Shown piece by piece: positions 52,962 through 62,486 of a stretch of 64,000 bases of DNA. The translations under genes were made by a program, and so were the position numbers. The stretch is from assembly GCA_014730295.1 (NCBI GenBank), contig WJIN01000143.1:45007-109006 (forward strand). The letters are read 5' to 3'. Each line of letters starts with the position of its first letter. Position 1 is the first letter of the stretch. Source of the DNA: Promethearchaeota archaeon. Its GTDB lineage: Archaea; Asgardarchaeota; Lokiarchaeia; Sigynarchaeales; SOKP01. The notes beneath the pieces were generated by a model, which was not told the DNA's origin, made no database searches, and worked only from the letters and a program-made list of their open reading frames with translations.

Positions 52962-54962
52962 TTATTTTTCTGCCACCGCTTCCGCATCTTCAATCGGTAT
53001 CTCGGTCATTCCAATACCTTTAATTTCTTCTTCGAATTGATCTTCCCGATAATACTTGATATCAATTGCTCTAGCCGGACATGAGGTCACACAAGCACCG
53101 CAACCTTTGCATTTCAGGTCATCAACCACCGCAATATCATCCTCTCCGACTATAATGGCATCATAATAGCACACCTTCTCGCATCTATGACATCCCATAC
53201 ATAAGTTCTCATTTACTTCTGCAATGATTAATTCTTGGCTAATTGTGTCATTAGAAAGTAATGTTGAGGCTTTACTCGCGGCAGCTAACGCTGTTGAGAC
53301 CGAATATGGAATATTTTTGGGTCCCGCAGCACAGCCACAGATATAAATCCCCATATTTTTTGTTTCTTGTGGTTTGAGACATCCATGGATTTCTGAGAGA
53401 AAGCCGCTAGGACCGCTACTTAGTCCCATTGTATTTATGATTTCATGCGTTCCTTTCGAGGGTATGATTCCTGTTGAAAGGACTACTAAATCAAAATCCA
53501 TATGCGTTACTTGATCAAGTAGTGCGTTATCATAAAAAAGTCGTAATTTTCCGTCTTCTGTCCGTTTGACATCTCCAGGTTTTCCTTTAATAAAGGTCAC
53601 CCCTGATTCCCGAATTTTCCGATAGTATTCCTCGTTTCCCTTATCGGGTGAGCGAATGTCTATGTAAAATATAACAAGTTCCATATCGGGATATTCTTGT
53701 TTAAGTAAATTCGCATTTTTCAGAGCGACATTACAACACACACCAGAACAATATTCATTGCCTCGAAGGCTTCTTGATCCAACACATTGAATCATCGCAA
53801 CTTTCTTAGGTTGTTTTCCATCAGATACCCTATAAACATGCCCATCGGTAGGACCTATAGGGCTCAGCATCCGTTCTAATTCGATTTGAGTGATTATATC
53901 GGGATAAATGCCGTATTTATATTCATTTGACTCCCAAATTGGATATTCATCCCAGCCAGTTGCAATGATTACCGAACCGACTTTAATTTCCTCATATTCT
54001 GCTTCTTGCTCAAAATCTATTGCTTCAGCTGGACATGTTCGCTCGCAACTTTTACATCCGATACATACCTCCATATCTATAACCGCAAGCTTTGGAACGG
54101 CCTGTGGGAATGGGATATATATCGCTCCCCGCTCACCAATACCCCTATCAAACTCGTTCGGCATATTTATGGGGCATTTCGTCGTGCAGAGTCCGCAACC
54201 CGTACATTTATCTGGATCCACATAGCGGGGGTTTTTCCGAATTTTAATCTTGTAATCTCCTGTTATACCACTAAACTCAACAACATCACTATAGGTTAAT
54301 AAATTGATATTCGGGTGTTTTGACGCATTTACCATTATAGGGGCCAGAACTCAGATTCCACAATCGTCAGTGGGAAAGATTCTATCCAGCTGCGCCATTT
54401 TACCGCCGATAGTGGGTTCCTTCTCAACAAGAAACACATTAATACCTTGGTCAGCTAAATCTAAGGCTGCGTTCATACCAGCAATACCCGCACCCACTAT
54501 AAGCACAGATTTCTCGATCGGTATTTCTTTTCGAGGTACCGATTCTAATTCCCGCGCTCGATTTATACCAGCAGTCATTAAACGTTTAGCTTTTTCCGTT
54601 GCCTTTTCTTTGCTATCCGCATGGACAAAAGAGCATTGCTCTCTTAAATTTACCATTTGAAAATAATATGGACTTAATCCCGCCTCAATGAGCACCGCTC
54701 TATAAGTGGGTTCGTGAATTTTAGGGGTGCACGCTCCAACTACCACTCTATTTATGTCTAATTCTAAAATATCGTTTTTTATGACATTTTGCCCCGGATC
54801 ACTACACGTAAATTTATTAGTTCTTGCAACCACTACATTAGGTTGTCCCTCAACAAATTTCCGTACCGCATCGCAATCGACAGTAGCTCCTATGTTCACG
54901 CCTCACTCGCAGACGTAAACTCCAATCCTAATTTCATCCTTGGTCTGTTTATCATCAGACAA
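52962..54962 (-). CDS. hdrA: HdrA, heterodisulfide reductase flavoprotein subunit, with two selenocysteines
   Basis: About 666 residues when two UGA codons are read as Sec: codon 20 in RIGVYVCE-U-GVNIGATVD and codon 204 in DDCGI-U-VLAPIMVNASKHPNI. Both are Cys positions of the HdrA Fe-S ligand set. FAD-binding VLIVGAGIAGMNAALDLADQG, ferredoxin motifs CTGCGLCTTKC, CIGCKSCERTC, CMGCHRCEKVC and CKGCGACVTSC are all present. HdrA is the flavin electron-bifurcating subunit. TTG at 54962 with GAGAAGGGG upstream is the best start; an internal GTG would lose the first Sec. The Sec-Cys pairing matches known selenoprotein HdrA. Confidence 0.92.
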
Positions 54963-55585
54963 TTTAATCCCCTTCTCAAAATCACCATTAATTTTAAGGT
55001 TTATTTTTTTTTTCTTGATTCAGAAAATTGTGGAATGAATTTATTTTTTGTTATTAAAACTAATAACGGCGTTTTCAAAAATGATTAAGAGATGATCAAA
55101 ATGCTAAATATGATATTAATTCGATATTATTATTCTTAACCTCTAAGGTGCAATAGGTCTTGCTCCTGAATTCCTTAGAAGTTTCATAGAATTGAAAAAG
55201 AAAATTTCCCTTTTCAGTTTCAACTGTGGAATAATTTTCAATAGGAAAATTAAATCCTCTCCATTATAACTCAAGTTGATAGTTTTCAATCTATTTACCT
55301 CTAATAACAAATTTAGTTAAATCCTTTTATCAAACCTTTTTTCTAAATTAATTTTATTTCGGGCATGTTCTGCTGCTTTAATTTCCAAGTAGAGATTAGG
55401 TATTAGCTGAATTACTGGAGAAAAATAGGAAAGATAAACGTAATAGAAAAAGTGCTAAGCATTTTTTTTTATAAATCGAGGAGTCACGTTTTTAAGAACA
55501 TTTTTTTTTTCAAGTGCCCTGAAGTGTCTTGATTAGATCTTAATGACAAGGCTCTTTAAATATGTGCATGTATATATCTATAGAT
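54963..55585. other. Intergenic region between hdrA and vapB
   Basis: About 620 AT-rich bases. On the minus strand a frame without a start ends in EIKAAEHARNKINLEKRFDKRI and a stop; it could be a gene relic but is short and unrecognised. The divergent promoters for hdrA and vapB should lie here. A TATA-like TTTAAATATG just before vapB is suggestive. No RNA gene recognised. Confidence 0.45.
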
Positions 55586-55819
55586 ATGCCATCAAAAAAT
55601 ATTAGTATAACTGAAGAAGTGTATAACAAACTCCTGAAAATTAAAAGAGAGGATGAAAGCTTTTCAGAATTATTCTTAAGGTTACTTAAAATTCAAAAAG
55701 ATAAATTAGAAAGTTGTTTTGGTGGTTGGAATCTTTCAGAAAAAGAAAAGAAAGAGATTTGGAGGGATATTACGAGTCGATCAGGGCGTAATTGGGAAAA
55801 ACCAAACTTGGTGAATTAA
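55586..55819 (+). CDS. vapB: VapB-type antitoxin (DUF217-like)
   Basis: 77 residues. MPSKNISITEEVYNKLLKIKREDESFSELFLRLL is the DUF217/VapB N-terminus (strand, helix, SF(S)xxxxRLL), followed by a Trp-rich toxin-binding tail ending WEKPNLVN. An ATG eight codons upstream is possible, but family members start at MPxK. It overlaps the toxin reading frame by a few bases, the usual toxin-antitoxin layout. It should repress its own promoter with VapC. Confidence 0.85.
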   Translation: MPSKNISITEEVYNKLLKIKREDESFSELFLRLLKIQKDKLESCFGGWNLSEKEKKEIWRDITSRSGRNWEKPNLVN

Positions 55820-56223
55820 TATACTTATTCTTGATACGAATGCATGTATAGATTATCTAAATGGAAAAAAATTCAAAAGTTCTTTCAGAACAAGAAGATC
55901 TAGTACATATTACATCAATTGTGGTATATGAAATCAAAATTGGCTTAGAACGTACTAAGAGAAAAATATCAGAGAAAAGATATAATGAATTGTATAAAAT
56001 ATGGTTAAAATTTATTAGCAGCATGGAGATTTTTCCTCTTGGATATAAAGAAGCAGAAAAAGCTGCTGAAATCTATGATAATCTTGAATTGAAAGGAAGT
56101 TTGATTGATGATAACGACATTCTTATTGCGAGCATCATGCTTTCTAATGGAATAAAAAAAATTATTACTAGAAATATAAAACATTTTGAAAATATAGAAA
56201 ATATCGAGATAATTAAGTATTAG
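55815..56223 (+). pseudogene. vapC: VapC PIN-domain toxin with a -1/+1 frameshift at an A7 run
   Basis: The PIN ribonuclease pattern is complete but split in two frames. The first part reads ILILDTNACIDYLNGK (catalytic Asp); after seven A at 55865-55871 the frame changes to NSKVLSEQEDLVHITSIVVYEIKIGLERT (catalytic Glu), then DDNDILIASIMLSNGIKKIITRNIKHFENI (last Asp). Six A would join them in frame. The first frame opens at ATT or ATA after an in-frame TGA, with no canonical start, which would fit coupling to vapB. Sequencing error, real decay or slippage are possible. Confidence 0.8.
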
Positions 56224-56514
56224 GCTAAAGTATAAAACTTAAAAATTTTTAGGAATATTTCAAATAATTTATTCCGCTTTTCGGGAGGAGACACCACAAT
56301 GGAGGGAGAAAATAAAGAAAATAGACTATCAAAAATAAGAAAAGGAATTTCTAGTATATGCATGCCATAATAGGAGCGACCAATGATATATTTATTAGGA
56401 GAATCACAAATCAACTTTCGAGAGAAATCAGTAATGCATTTAGAGTAGGTAAAAATCAAAGAGATCCAAATCTCATCAAATTTTTTATGTTACTAAACAT
56501 TTTACCCTATAGAT

Positions 56515-56700
56515 ATGTCAGATAACAATGATGAGAAAATCGAGGAATTCGCACGAGAATTCATGGCGGAGGAAGGCTTGAAAGGAAAAGCTCGCAGAAT
56601 GAAAATCATGAGAATTATTAAAAATGTCGGCTTTGATAAAAGAAAAGTGAAAACCGCCTTAATGCGCTCAACTATCACAGACCGAATCGAAGATGAATAA
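56515..56700 (+). CDS. Small helical protein upstream of serS
   Basis: 61 residues, highly charged, all helical in appearance: EFAREFMAEEGLKGKARRMKIMRIIKNVGFDKRKVKTALMRSTITDRIEDE. The arrangement of basic helices suggests nucleic-acid or ribosome binding, but I recognise no family. It has its own ATG and precedes serS by about 100 nt on the same strand. Confidence 0.6.
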   Translation: MSDNNDEKIEEFAREFMAEEGLKGKARRMKIMRIIKNVGFDKRKVKTALMRSTITDRIEDE

Positions 56701-56798
56701 ATAAATCATAAAATATGGGCTTTTTTTACTTCAAGTTATTATTATCTATGTGAATTATAATATTGATTAAAACAACCATTAAAAAATAAAAAGGAATC

Positions 56799-58097
56799 AT
56801 GCTTGATATAGAAATCTTCAGGGAGAATATTGAAAAGATAGTGGCATCAGAGGAAAAACGATTCAAGGATCCAGAAAATGCCAGGAAAGTGTTAGAATTC
56901 GATATTAAATGGAGGGAAGTTTTAGGAGAGCTTCAGAGCTTTCGAGAAAAACGCAATAAAATCTCTCATTCGATTGCAGAGTATAAAAAGAAGGGAGAGG
57001 AGAAGAAAGCACAAAATGCTATAAGCGAATCGGCAGCTATCAAAGAGGAAATTGAAGCGTTAGAAGTGAAAGCAGAGGAGTTTCTGAACAAAAGAGAAGA
57101 ATATCGATATATTGTGGGGAATATTCTTCATGAGACCGTACCGATTGGTGAGACTGAAGAGGATAATAAAATCATTCGAGAAGGAGGAGCACTTCCCGAG
57201 TTTGGTTTTAAGCCCGTTTCTCATGTAGATCTAGTCGAGCTTATAGATGGCGCAGACACAACTAAAGCCTCACAAGTAGTAGGTTCGAGGTTTTATTATT
57301 TGAAAGGTGATCTCGCTATGCTAAACTTAGCATTAATGAAGTTTGGGCTGGAGGTCTTACAAGAAAAGGGATATACGCCCATGTGGACTCCCTTCTTCGT
57401 CAAATATGAAGTCATTAAAGCTGCTGCGGAACTTGCTGATTTTGAAGAGCAGTTATACAAAATTCAAGATGAAGATCTCTATATGATCGCCACCTCAGAA
57501 CAAACACTTGCGGCATATCATTATGACGAGATTTTAGATCCCGATATCTTACCGTTAAAATATGCGGGGATCTCATCGTGCTTTAGAAGAGAAGCAGGCT
57601 CTCACGGAAAAGACACCTTGGGAATTTTTCGGGTCCATCAATTCGAGAAGATTGAACAGTTTATCTTTTGTAAGCCCGAGCAATCATGGGACTTTCATGA
57701 AGAATTAATTTCAAATGCGGAAATATTCTACAAGAAATTAGGCTTACCTTATCGTATTGTCAGCATCGTATCAGGAGAGCTGAACGATAACGCTGCGAAA
57801 AAATATGATGTAGAGGCTTGGTTTCCGGCATCCCAGACTTATCGGGAATTAGTTTCATGCAGTAATTGCCTTGATTATCAAGCCAGGAAACTCAAAATTC
57901 GAATGGGGAAAGTGGGTACTCAGAAAGAAAAAGATATTGTGCATACATTAAATTCTACTGCTATCGCGACGGAAAGGACCATTTGTTGTTTACTTGAGAA
58001 TTATCAGAATGAAGATCATTCGATTACCATACCCAAAATCCTACGTAAATATATGAATGGAAAAAAGAAAATTATTCCAAGGCAAGTTAAACGATAA
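56799..58097 (+). CDS. serS: Seryl-tRNA synthetase (standard type)
   Basis: 432 residues. The N-terminal tRNA-binding coiled coil covers about 25-105 (FREKRNKISHSIAEYKKKGEEKK). Class II motif 2 is SCFRREAGSHGKDTLGIFRVHQFEKIEQF, and motif 3 is NSTAIATERTICCLLENYQNED. SNCLDYQARKLKI is the serine-adenylate region. It is the common bacterial/eukaryal/archaeal form, not the rare methanogen type. In a selenocysteine-using archaeon it would also charge tRNA-Sec with serine. Confidence 0.97.
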   Translation: MLDIEIFRENIEKIVASEEKRFKDPENARKVLEFDIKWREVLGELQSFREKRNKISHSIAEYKKKGEEKKAQNAISESAAIKEEIEALEVKAEEFLNKREEYRYIVGNILHETVPIGETEEDNKIIREGGALPEFGFKPVSHVDLVELIDGADTTKASQVVGSRFYYLKGDLAMLNLALMKFGLEVLQEKGYTPMWTPFFVKYEVIKAAAELADFEEQLYKIQDEDLYMIATSEQTLAAYHYDEILDPDILPLKYAGISSCFRREAGSHGKDTLGIFRVHQFEKIEQFIFCKPEQSWDFHEELISNAEIFYKKLGLPYRIVSIVSGELNDNAAKKYDVEAWFPASQTYRELVSCSNCLDYQARKLKIRMGKVGTQKEKDIVHTLNSTAIATERTICCLLENYQNEDHSITIPKILRKYMNGKKKIIPRQVKR

Positions 58098-58209
58098 TAA
58101 AATCTTATTTCTCACAAATTATTAAACATCTCTGATATTATAAGATTTAAAAAGTTTCAAATCTATTAGTTAAATTATCTATAAAAAAAGTTTTTTATAT
58201 ATATTCAAT

Positions 58210-59439
58210 ATGGTGGAAGTTGAATTAGATCAGTTTGAAGAATTTTACAAAAATCGATTAAACGACATATTCTATAAAGAGAAAAAAGTCGCGTCCAAAC
58301 TAATCGAAGAGATACAAGAGAATTTCGTTGAAATTAAGATTTGTATGGAGCATTTCATGGAAAAGGAAGATCAGCTTGAGAAAAAAGCAGTTCGCTCCTT
58401 AAACTTCTTTTCTGACAGGATCCGTAAAGAAATCGATGAAATTAACATTCCTAAAGAAGATATTACCTATGATAATTTGCTTAAATTACTTAATTCCATG
58501 AAAAAACTATTTAATAATATCAATGATGTTGCCCGAAAATCCCTTCCTAAATTTCAGAGGGAAGCACAATCAGAGATTAAGGAGCTAAATTATCTGACCA
58601 GGAAATTATCAAAAACACATGCGTCCTTAGAAAAATTCATCAGAAAGAAGTACACCGACGTAAAAGAAGCTGAAGATGTATTAGATAGACTTTCCAAATT
58701 TTATGCTCTTATTGATAATATAGAAAACGCCAAAAATGATTTGGATAAATTTGAACACGAATTTGAAGAGGCTACGCAGACGCTTAAAAATCTAAACCAA
58801 CAGCTTATTAAATTAGAAAAGGATGAGTTATTCGAAGACTTGAAAAAATATCGCGACCAATTATTCAAGCTCAAAATCACAATTAATAACGAACTTGGCT
58901 TTAAAAAAGCGCTTAAAAAGCTACGAGTGGAAGTAGAACGCGAAAATATCCATCTCAGCAATCTAGATGAAAATTATATTAGAGAATTTATCAAAAATCC
59001 CATTAAGATTTTAGCCAGTGAAGGTAAAGACTTGACTCGATTTCGGGGATTACTCGTACAATTACGGCATGTATTAGAGGAAAACAAGTTAAATCTGAAG
59101 GCAGATAAACGGGAAAAGACGATCGAACAGATCAATAAGATTTTTGATGAAGAGGGAATCTACAATGATTTGGATAAATATCAAGAGTTAAAAGATAACA
59201 TTAAAGACCTTAAAAACCAAATAAAGAAAAAAGGACTTGACGAAAAACGGGAAGAGTTGCAAAATGAAATTTCAGTCTATACCCAGAGAGTCGAACATCT
59301 TGAAAATGACGTTGAACGTAAGAACAAGGATTATTTAAAGTACCTTGCAACTCTCAAGAGAGATAGGGCAAAGTTTCAGAAAGAAGTGGAACAAATTATC
59401 GATGAGGAATTTAAATTAGTAATTACCTTCACCTTTTAA
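58210..59439 (+). CDS. Long coiled-coil protein
   Basis: 409 residues, almost entirely heptad-like helices (Lys/Glu/Leu-rich), with no globular domain I can name. Near-continuous coiled coil from about residue 20 to 395, ending in LVITFTF. No membrane segment or signal peptide. SMC-like or cytoskeletal-scaffold roles are possible, as in other Asgard coiled-coil proteins, but nothing specific is visible. Confidence 0.75.
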   Translation: MVEVELDQFEEFYKNRLNDIFYKEKKVASKLIEEIQENFVEIKICMEHFMEKEDQLEKKAVRSLNFFSDRIRKEIDEINIPKEDITYDNLLKLLNSMKKLFNNINDVARKSLPKFQREAQSEIKELNYLTRKLSKTHASLEKFIRKKYTDVKEAEDVLDRLSKFYALIDNIENAKNDLDKFEHEFEEATQTLKNLNQQLIKLEKDELFEDLKKYRDQLFKLKITINNELGFKKALKKLRVEVERENIHLSNLDENYIREFIKNPIKILASEGKDLTRFRGLLVQLRHVLEENKLNLKADKREKTIEQINKIFDEEGIYNDLDKYQELKDNIKDLKNQIKKKGLDEKREELQNEISVYTQRVEHLENDVERKNKDYLKYLATLKRDRAKFQKEVEQIIDEEFKLVITFTF

Positions 59440-59481
59440 CCTCCCTACCTTATTAGTTTAATCTATTTACCCTTGAAATTG

Positions 59482-60210
59482 CTATTTCTCTCTAAATTGA
59501 AATATTCTGTTATTTTGGGAATTTGATTTTTGAATGGAGAGTGTTAAATTGTCTTTCAAAAAGCTATATGTAAATGTTTCAGTAAGATCAAGAATTTCTA
59601 AATATTCATAAGCTAAAAGTAAATCTTGTTTTACATCAATATCGAAGCCCGCCCGAAAAGAGTCATATACTTTAACTTTTGTAAGCCCTTGCTTTTTAGC
59701 ATTCCTCATTTGGGCAACAAACGAAGGAGTAGTGGGTTCTGAAAAATAAGTGGGAATAATATTGGGTGGTTTTCTCCCTAATACAGAGATACCCGCCGAA
59801 TGAATCGCAGGACATACCACTAATTCATTATGTTCCATTAGATCGTGGATGTCATTAAAATTCTTTAGGGAAATCAGTATCGTGTCTAAAAATGTAAAGA
59901 TCGTTCTTTGTGCATTGAATTGCTCCAAGGCAATTAGATTGAGATCACTAATCACCTCGTCAAAGGATTTACGGGGCGTAGTTAGTTTTTCTTTCATCCC
60001 GATTAAATTGAATTTTTGGGCTAATGTTAAGATTTCCTCATCATTACAATATACAATGATCTCATCGAAGCAATCTACATGCGATAGTGTGCTTCCCAAA
60101 TCCTTAAACATACAAATAGTTAATTCCTTCAATTGAGTTTTGCTAAAACAATCACGCAAGCGAGATTTCGTTCTTGATAACGGTGCGATGGGAATTAATA
60201 AAATGCTCAT
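59482..60210 (-). CDS. cofC: CofC-like 2-phospho-L-lactate guanylyltransferase
   Basis: 242 residues. The N-terminal nucleotidyltransferase motif IPIAPLSRTKSRLRDCFSKTQLKELTICMF fits CofC, and CPAIHSAGISVLGRKPP and VYDSFRAGFDIDVKQDLLLAYEYL fit the C-terminal part. The expected acidic motif (GDLPL) is replaced by FLDTILISL, so the catalytic centre is partly altered. CofC activates the lactyl side chain in coenzyme F420 synthesis, which fits the FrhB-like gene in the window. A divergent relative with another substrate cannot be excluded. Confidence 0.78.
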   Translation of the reverse strand: MSILLIPIAPLSRTKSRLRDCFSKTQLKELTICMFKDLGSTLSHVDCFDEIIVYCNDEEILTLAQKFNLIGMKEKLTTPRKSFDEVISDLNLIALEQFNAQRTIFTFLDTILISLKNFNDIHDLMEHNELVVCPAIHSAGISVLGRKPPNIIPTYFSEPTTPSFVAQMRNAKKQGLTKVKVYDSFRAGFDIDVKQDLLLAYEYLEILDLTETFTYSFLKDNLTLSIQKSNSQNNRIFQFREK

Positions 60211-60285
60211 TATTTACGCAATTCTAATTTGGGAGCAATTTAAGATTAATAAAAAAGAATTAAAACTGAAATTATAAGTTTCTTT

Positions 60286-60849
60286 TTATTTCAGATTATT
60301 CAAGATTTTTGCTGAGAGTGCCTCAAACGCCTTCCTGACGTTTTCATCTGTCTTCGCGGACGTTTCAAAATATTCAGTCCCCAATTCTTCTCTTTTTTTA
60401 TCGATTTGGTCTCTTTCGATTTCTCGTTTGTCTGACAAGTCAATTTTGTTACCGACAAGAATGAATGGGATATCTCCACTTAATGCCTTCAATTTAGACA
60501 CCCAAAATTCGAGATGTTCAAACGATTCTTGGTTTGCCAAATCAAATACGACAATCGCTCCAACAGCATCTTGGAAATAATATTCATTCGCAAATAATTT
60601 ATCCTTTTGCCCTCCAATATCCCAGAAATAGATCTTAAATCCTTGTTCTTTTACTTTTTCCTTAAGATCATCATCTAATCTATCTAAATTATCTACAACT
60701 GATGTTAAATCCACTTCTTTTACCAGAAAATTGGCCCCAATAGTGGGATTATATTTCTCGGGAAATTTATCGTCAACATAACGACTTAATAAGCTTGTCT
60801 TCCCCACTTGCGCATTTCCAAGGATTATGGCTTTACCTGAGTAGCTCAT
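60286..60849 (-). CDS. Rab/Ras-like small GTPase
   Basis: 187 residues. G1 GNAQVGKTS (11-19), G2 NPTIGANF with the switch-I Thr, G3 WDIGGQ, G4 VGNKIDLSD and G5 ETSAK are all intact. The eukaryote-like order and the ETSAK form resemble Rab/Arf-type families that are abundant in Asgard archaea. An extra charged stretch of about 20 residues (TSVVDNLDRLDDDLKEKVKEQG) is inserted between strands 2 and 3. There is no C-terminal Cys for prenylation. No GAP, GEF or longin gene is adjacent. Confidence 0.95.
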   Translation of the reverse strand: MSYSGKAIILGNAQVGKTSLLSRYVDDKFPEKYNPTIGANFLVKEVDLTSVVDNLDRLDDDLKEKVKEQGFKIYFWDIGGQKDKLFANEYYFQDAVGAIVVFDLANQESFEHLEFWVSKLKALSGDIPFILVGNKIDLSDKREIERDQIDKKREELGTEYFETSAKTDENVRKAFEALSAKILNNLK

Positions 60850-60961
60850 GACTTAATTATCCCCTTTGACTTTGGTATATGATTATATTAATCTTTTACA
60901 TTTAAATATTATTTATTTATGATTTGACTAATCAGTCATTTCTCAGAGGTTTGTATTATAA

Positions 60962-61822
60962 TCATTGTTCTGGAGGCTTTTCCTTTGTAGTGAGTTTCAT
61001 TTCCTTACATTCTGAGCTAATAAAATGTTTAAATAGGTGTTCGTAGCCGAGGATTTGTTTGTCGATACCATTTTCCAGCCAAATTCCTGAGGTATACTCC
61101 GGCGCTTCCTTCACTTGATCTAATGTGGTCAATAAGAAGTCGTTATCGGCAATAAGCAAACCAAAGGGTATTACGCTGTCTCCCTCAATCGCATGAAGTT
61201 GTACTCCAATCTTAAGCAATTTTTTGATTTCTTCTTTCAGATTTTCAGAATATTTGAGAGCGAGAATTATGTTTATATCTTCGGTGGAGAATTTTTTGTT
61301 CCAGATCTCTTTTAGAATCCATTCATAACCACCTAATTCTTCCATCAAAAGGTCTGGAGTTATAATGAAAAAGATTCGGTCGTCCGATTCATCGATTAAA
61401 CCCTTCATTTTTTTCCTGATTTTATCCTTGGAATTGATGGCCCAAACCCTCGGTTCTGGTTGCTCCTCTTCGACCTCAAGTTCCTTAATCGCATCTTCAA
61501 GAAGGAGAGTCTCCTCGATTTTCTCTTTATAGCCCTCTCGTATCGTTTTGAAGATCCGGTCGATCGGGATGACCATATAGTTCGCTCCTCGCTTCACCGG
61601 CTCCTTACGTATGTACCCTTTTTCCATCAAACGATTTAGCGAATCATACACCCGCGCTCGATCTACATCGCTATGGCGTGCGATATCTGCGGGAGATAAT
61701 ACTTTATATTTCGCTAGGGTAAGAAACACCTTCGAATCATTTTTCGTAAATCCAAGCTCTTGTAAGGCTTGCTCGATATCAGATTCGTCAATATCCTTTA
61801 GAGGTTTGCTATTAGTAATCAG
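60962..61822 (-). CDS. TrmB-like transcription regulator
   Basis: About 286 residues. The N-terminal winged helix is IEQALQELGFTKNDSKVFLTLAKYKVLSPADIARHSDVDRARVYDSLNRLMEKGYIRKEP, with a TrmB coiled coil and an effector domain RIFFIITPDLLMEELGGYEW through YEHLFKHFISS. In-frame ATG, GTG and TTG are absent before the winged helix; only a GTG in the middle of helix 2 exists. CTG at 61822 is the most plausible start, with GTGAT upstream. TrmB regulators usually respond to sugars; the effector here is unknown. Confidence 0.82.
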   Translation of the reverse strand: MITNSKPLKDIDESDIEQALQELGFTKNDSKVFLTLAKYKVLSPADIARHSDVDRARVYDSLNRLMEKGYIRKEPVKRGANYMVIPIDRIFKTIREGYKEKIEETLLLEDAIKELEVEEEQPEPRVWAINSKDKIRKKMKGLIDESDDRIFFIITPDLLMEELGGYEWILKEIWNKKFSTEDINIILALKYSENLKEEIKKLLKIGVQLHAIEGDSVIPFGLLIADNDFLLTTLDQVKEAPEYTSGIWLENGIDKQILGYEHLFKHFISSECKEMKLTTKEKPPEQ

Positions 61823-62486
61823 AAGTTATATCACTTTATTAGTCTTTATTTAACTTATCTTGGATATTATATTTTAATATTCTTTTTCCAAAAAATTTAT
61901 TCATTCGATATTATAGGTACTCGACAATAAATACGCTTCAATAACTCTTATGATAGTGGACTAATAAAAATATTTGTCTCTTAAAATATAAATTTTTAAA
62001 AAACAATATTCTTCACCATTGTCTCGAGTAAGGATACAATGTTAGGAGATAGGTGTCGCACGTTTTCTGGGTAATATGTCGTATTTTAGCTAAGATTCAA
62101 TTTAATTACGCAGTAAGAAAATTTACGTGAACGAGGAAAGAATATATTTTTCTGGGTATAATTTCTGTTTTATTAAAAAATTAATAACTTTAGTCACAGA
62201 GGAGTGTAGAATCGGTGATATATGCAGAATATTAGTCAAAGTGTAATATATACAAATAAAGAACGCTATTAGGGATGTTATAGATTCTAAAATTTTACTT
62301 TTCATTAGTATTTTGTCGGTCAAAAATATATGAAGACAATTTTTCAATTATCCAAAACATCTACTTAGATTCATAAAAATATCAATCCGAATCATAACAT
62401 TTATATAATAGAAATGTGTAGTTATTATTAAGAAATTAATTTAAAATAACAAATTCTTAAAAAATAATTAGTGGAGGAATAAAATT
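61823..62486. other. Intergenic region between trmB-like gene and histone
   Basis: About 660 AT-rich bases with divergent promoters. A minus-strand frame at 62123-62347 has no recognisable features. The histone TATA box and ribosome-binding site lie at the right edge. A GC-richer patch at 62020-62085 (GTCTCGAGTAAGG to GTCGCACG) could be part of an RNA or relic, but I cannot name it. Confidence 0.45.
62400..62408 (+). promoter_or_regulatory. TATA box of the histone gene
   Basis: TTTATATAA lies about 80 nt before the histone ATG, with a purine-rich BRE-like stretch upstream. Transcription would start near 62430 and leave a leader of about 55 nt carrying GGAGG at 62473-62477. Confidence 0.5.

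Noticed and set aside
54351..54353. Nonsense mutation splitting hdrA into two genes
   Set aside because: The UGA sits exactly at a conserved Cys, a second UGA does the same at the N-terminus, and mvhD has two more. Selenocysteine explains all four.
62123..62347. Minus-strand 74-residue frame between trmB-like gene and histone
   Set aside because: AT-rich chance-type composition, no ribosome-binding site and no recognisable motif; a weak hydrophobic stretch is not enough.
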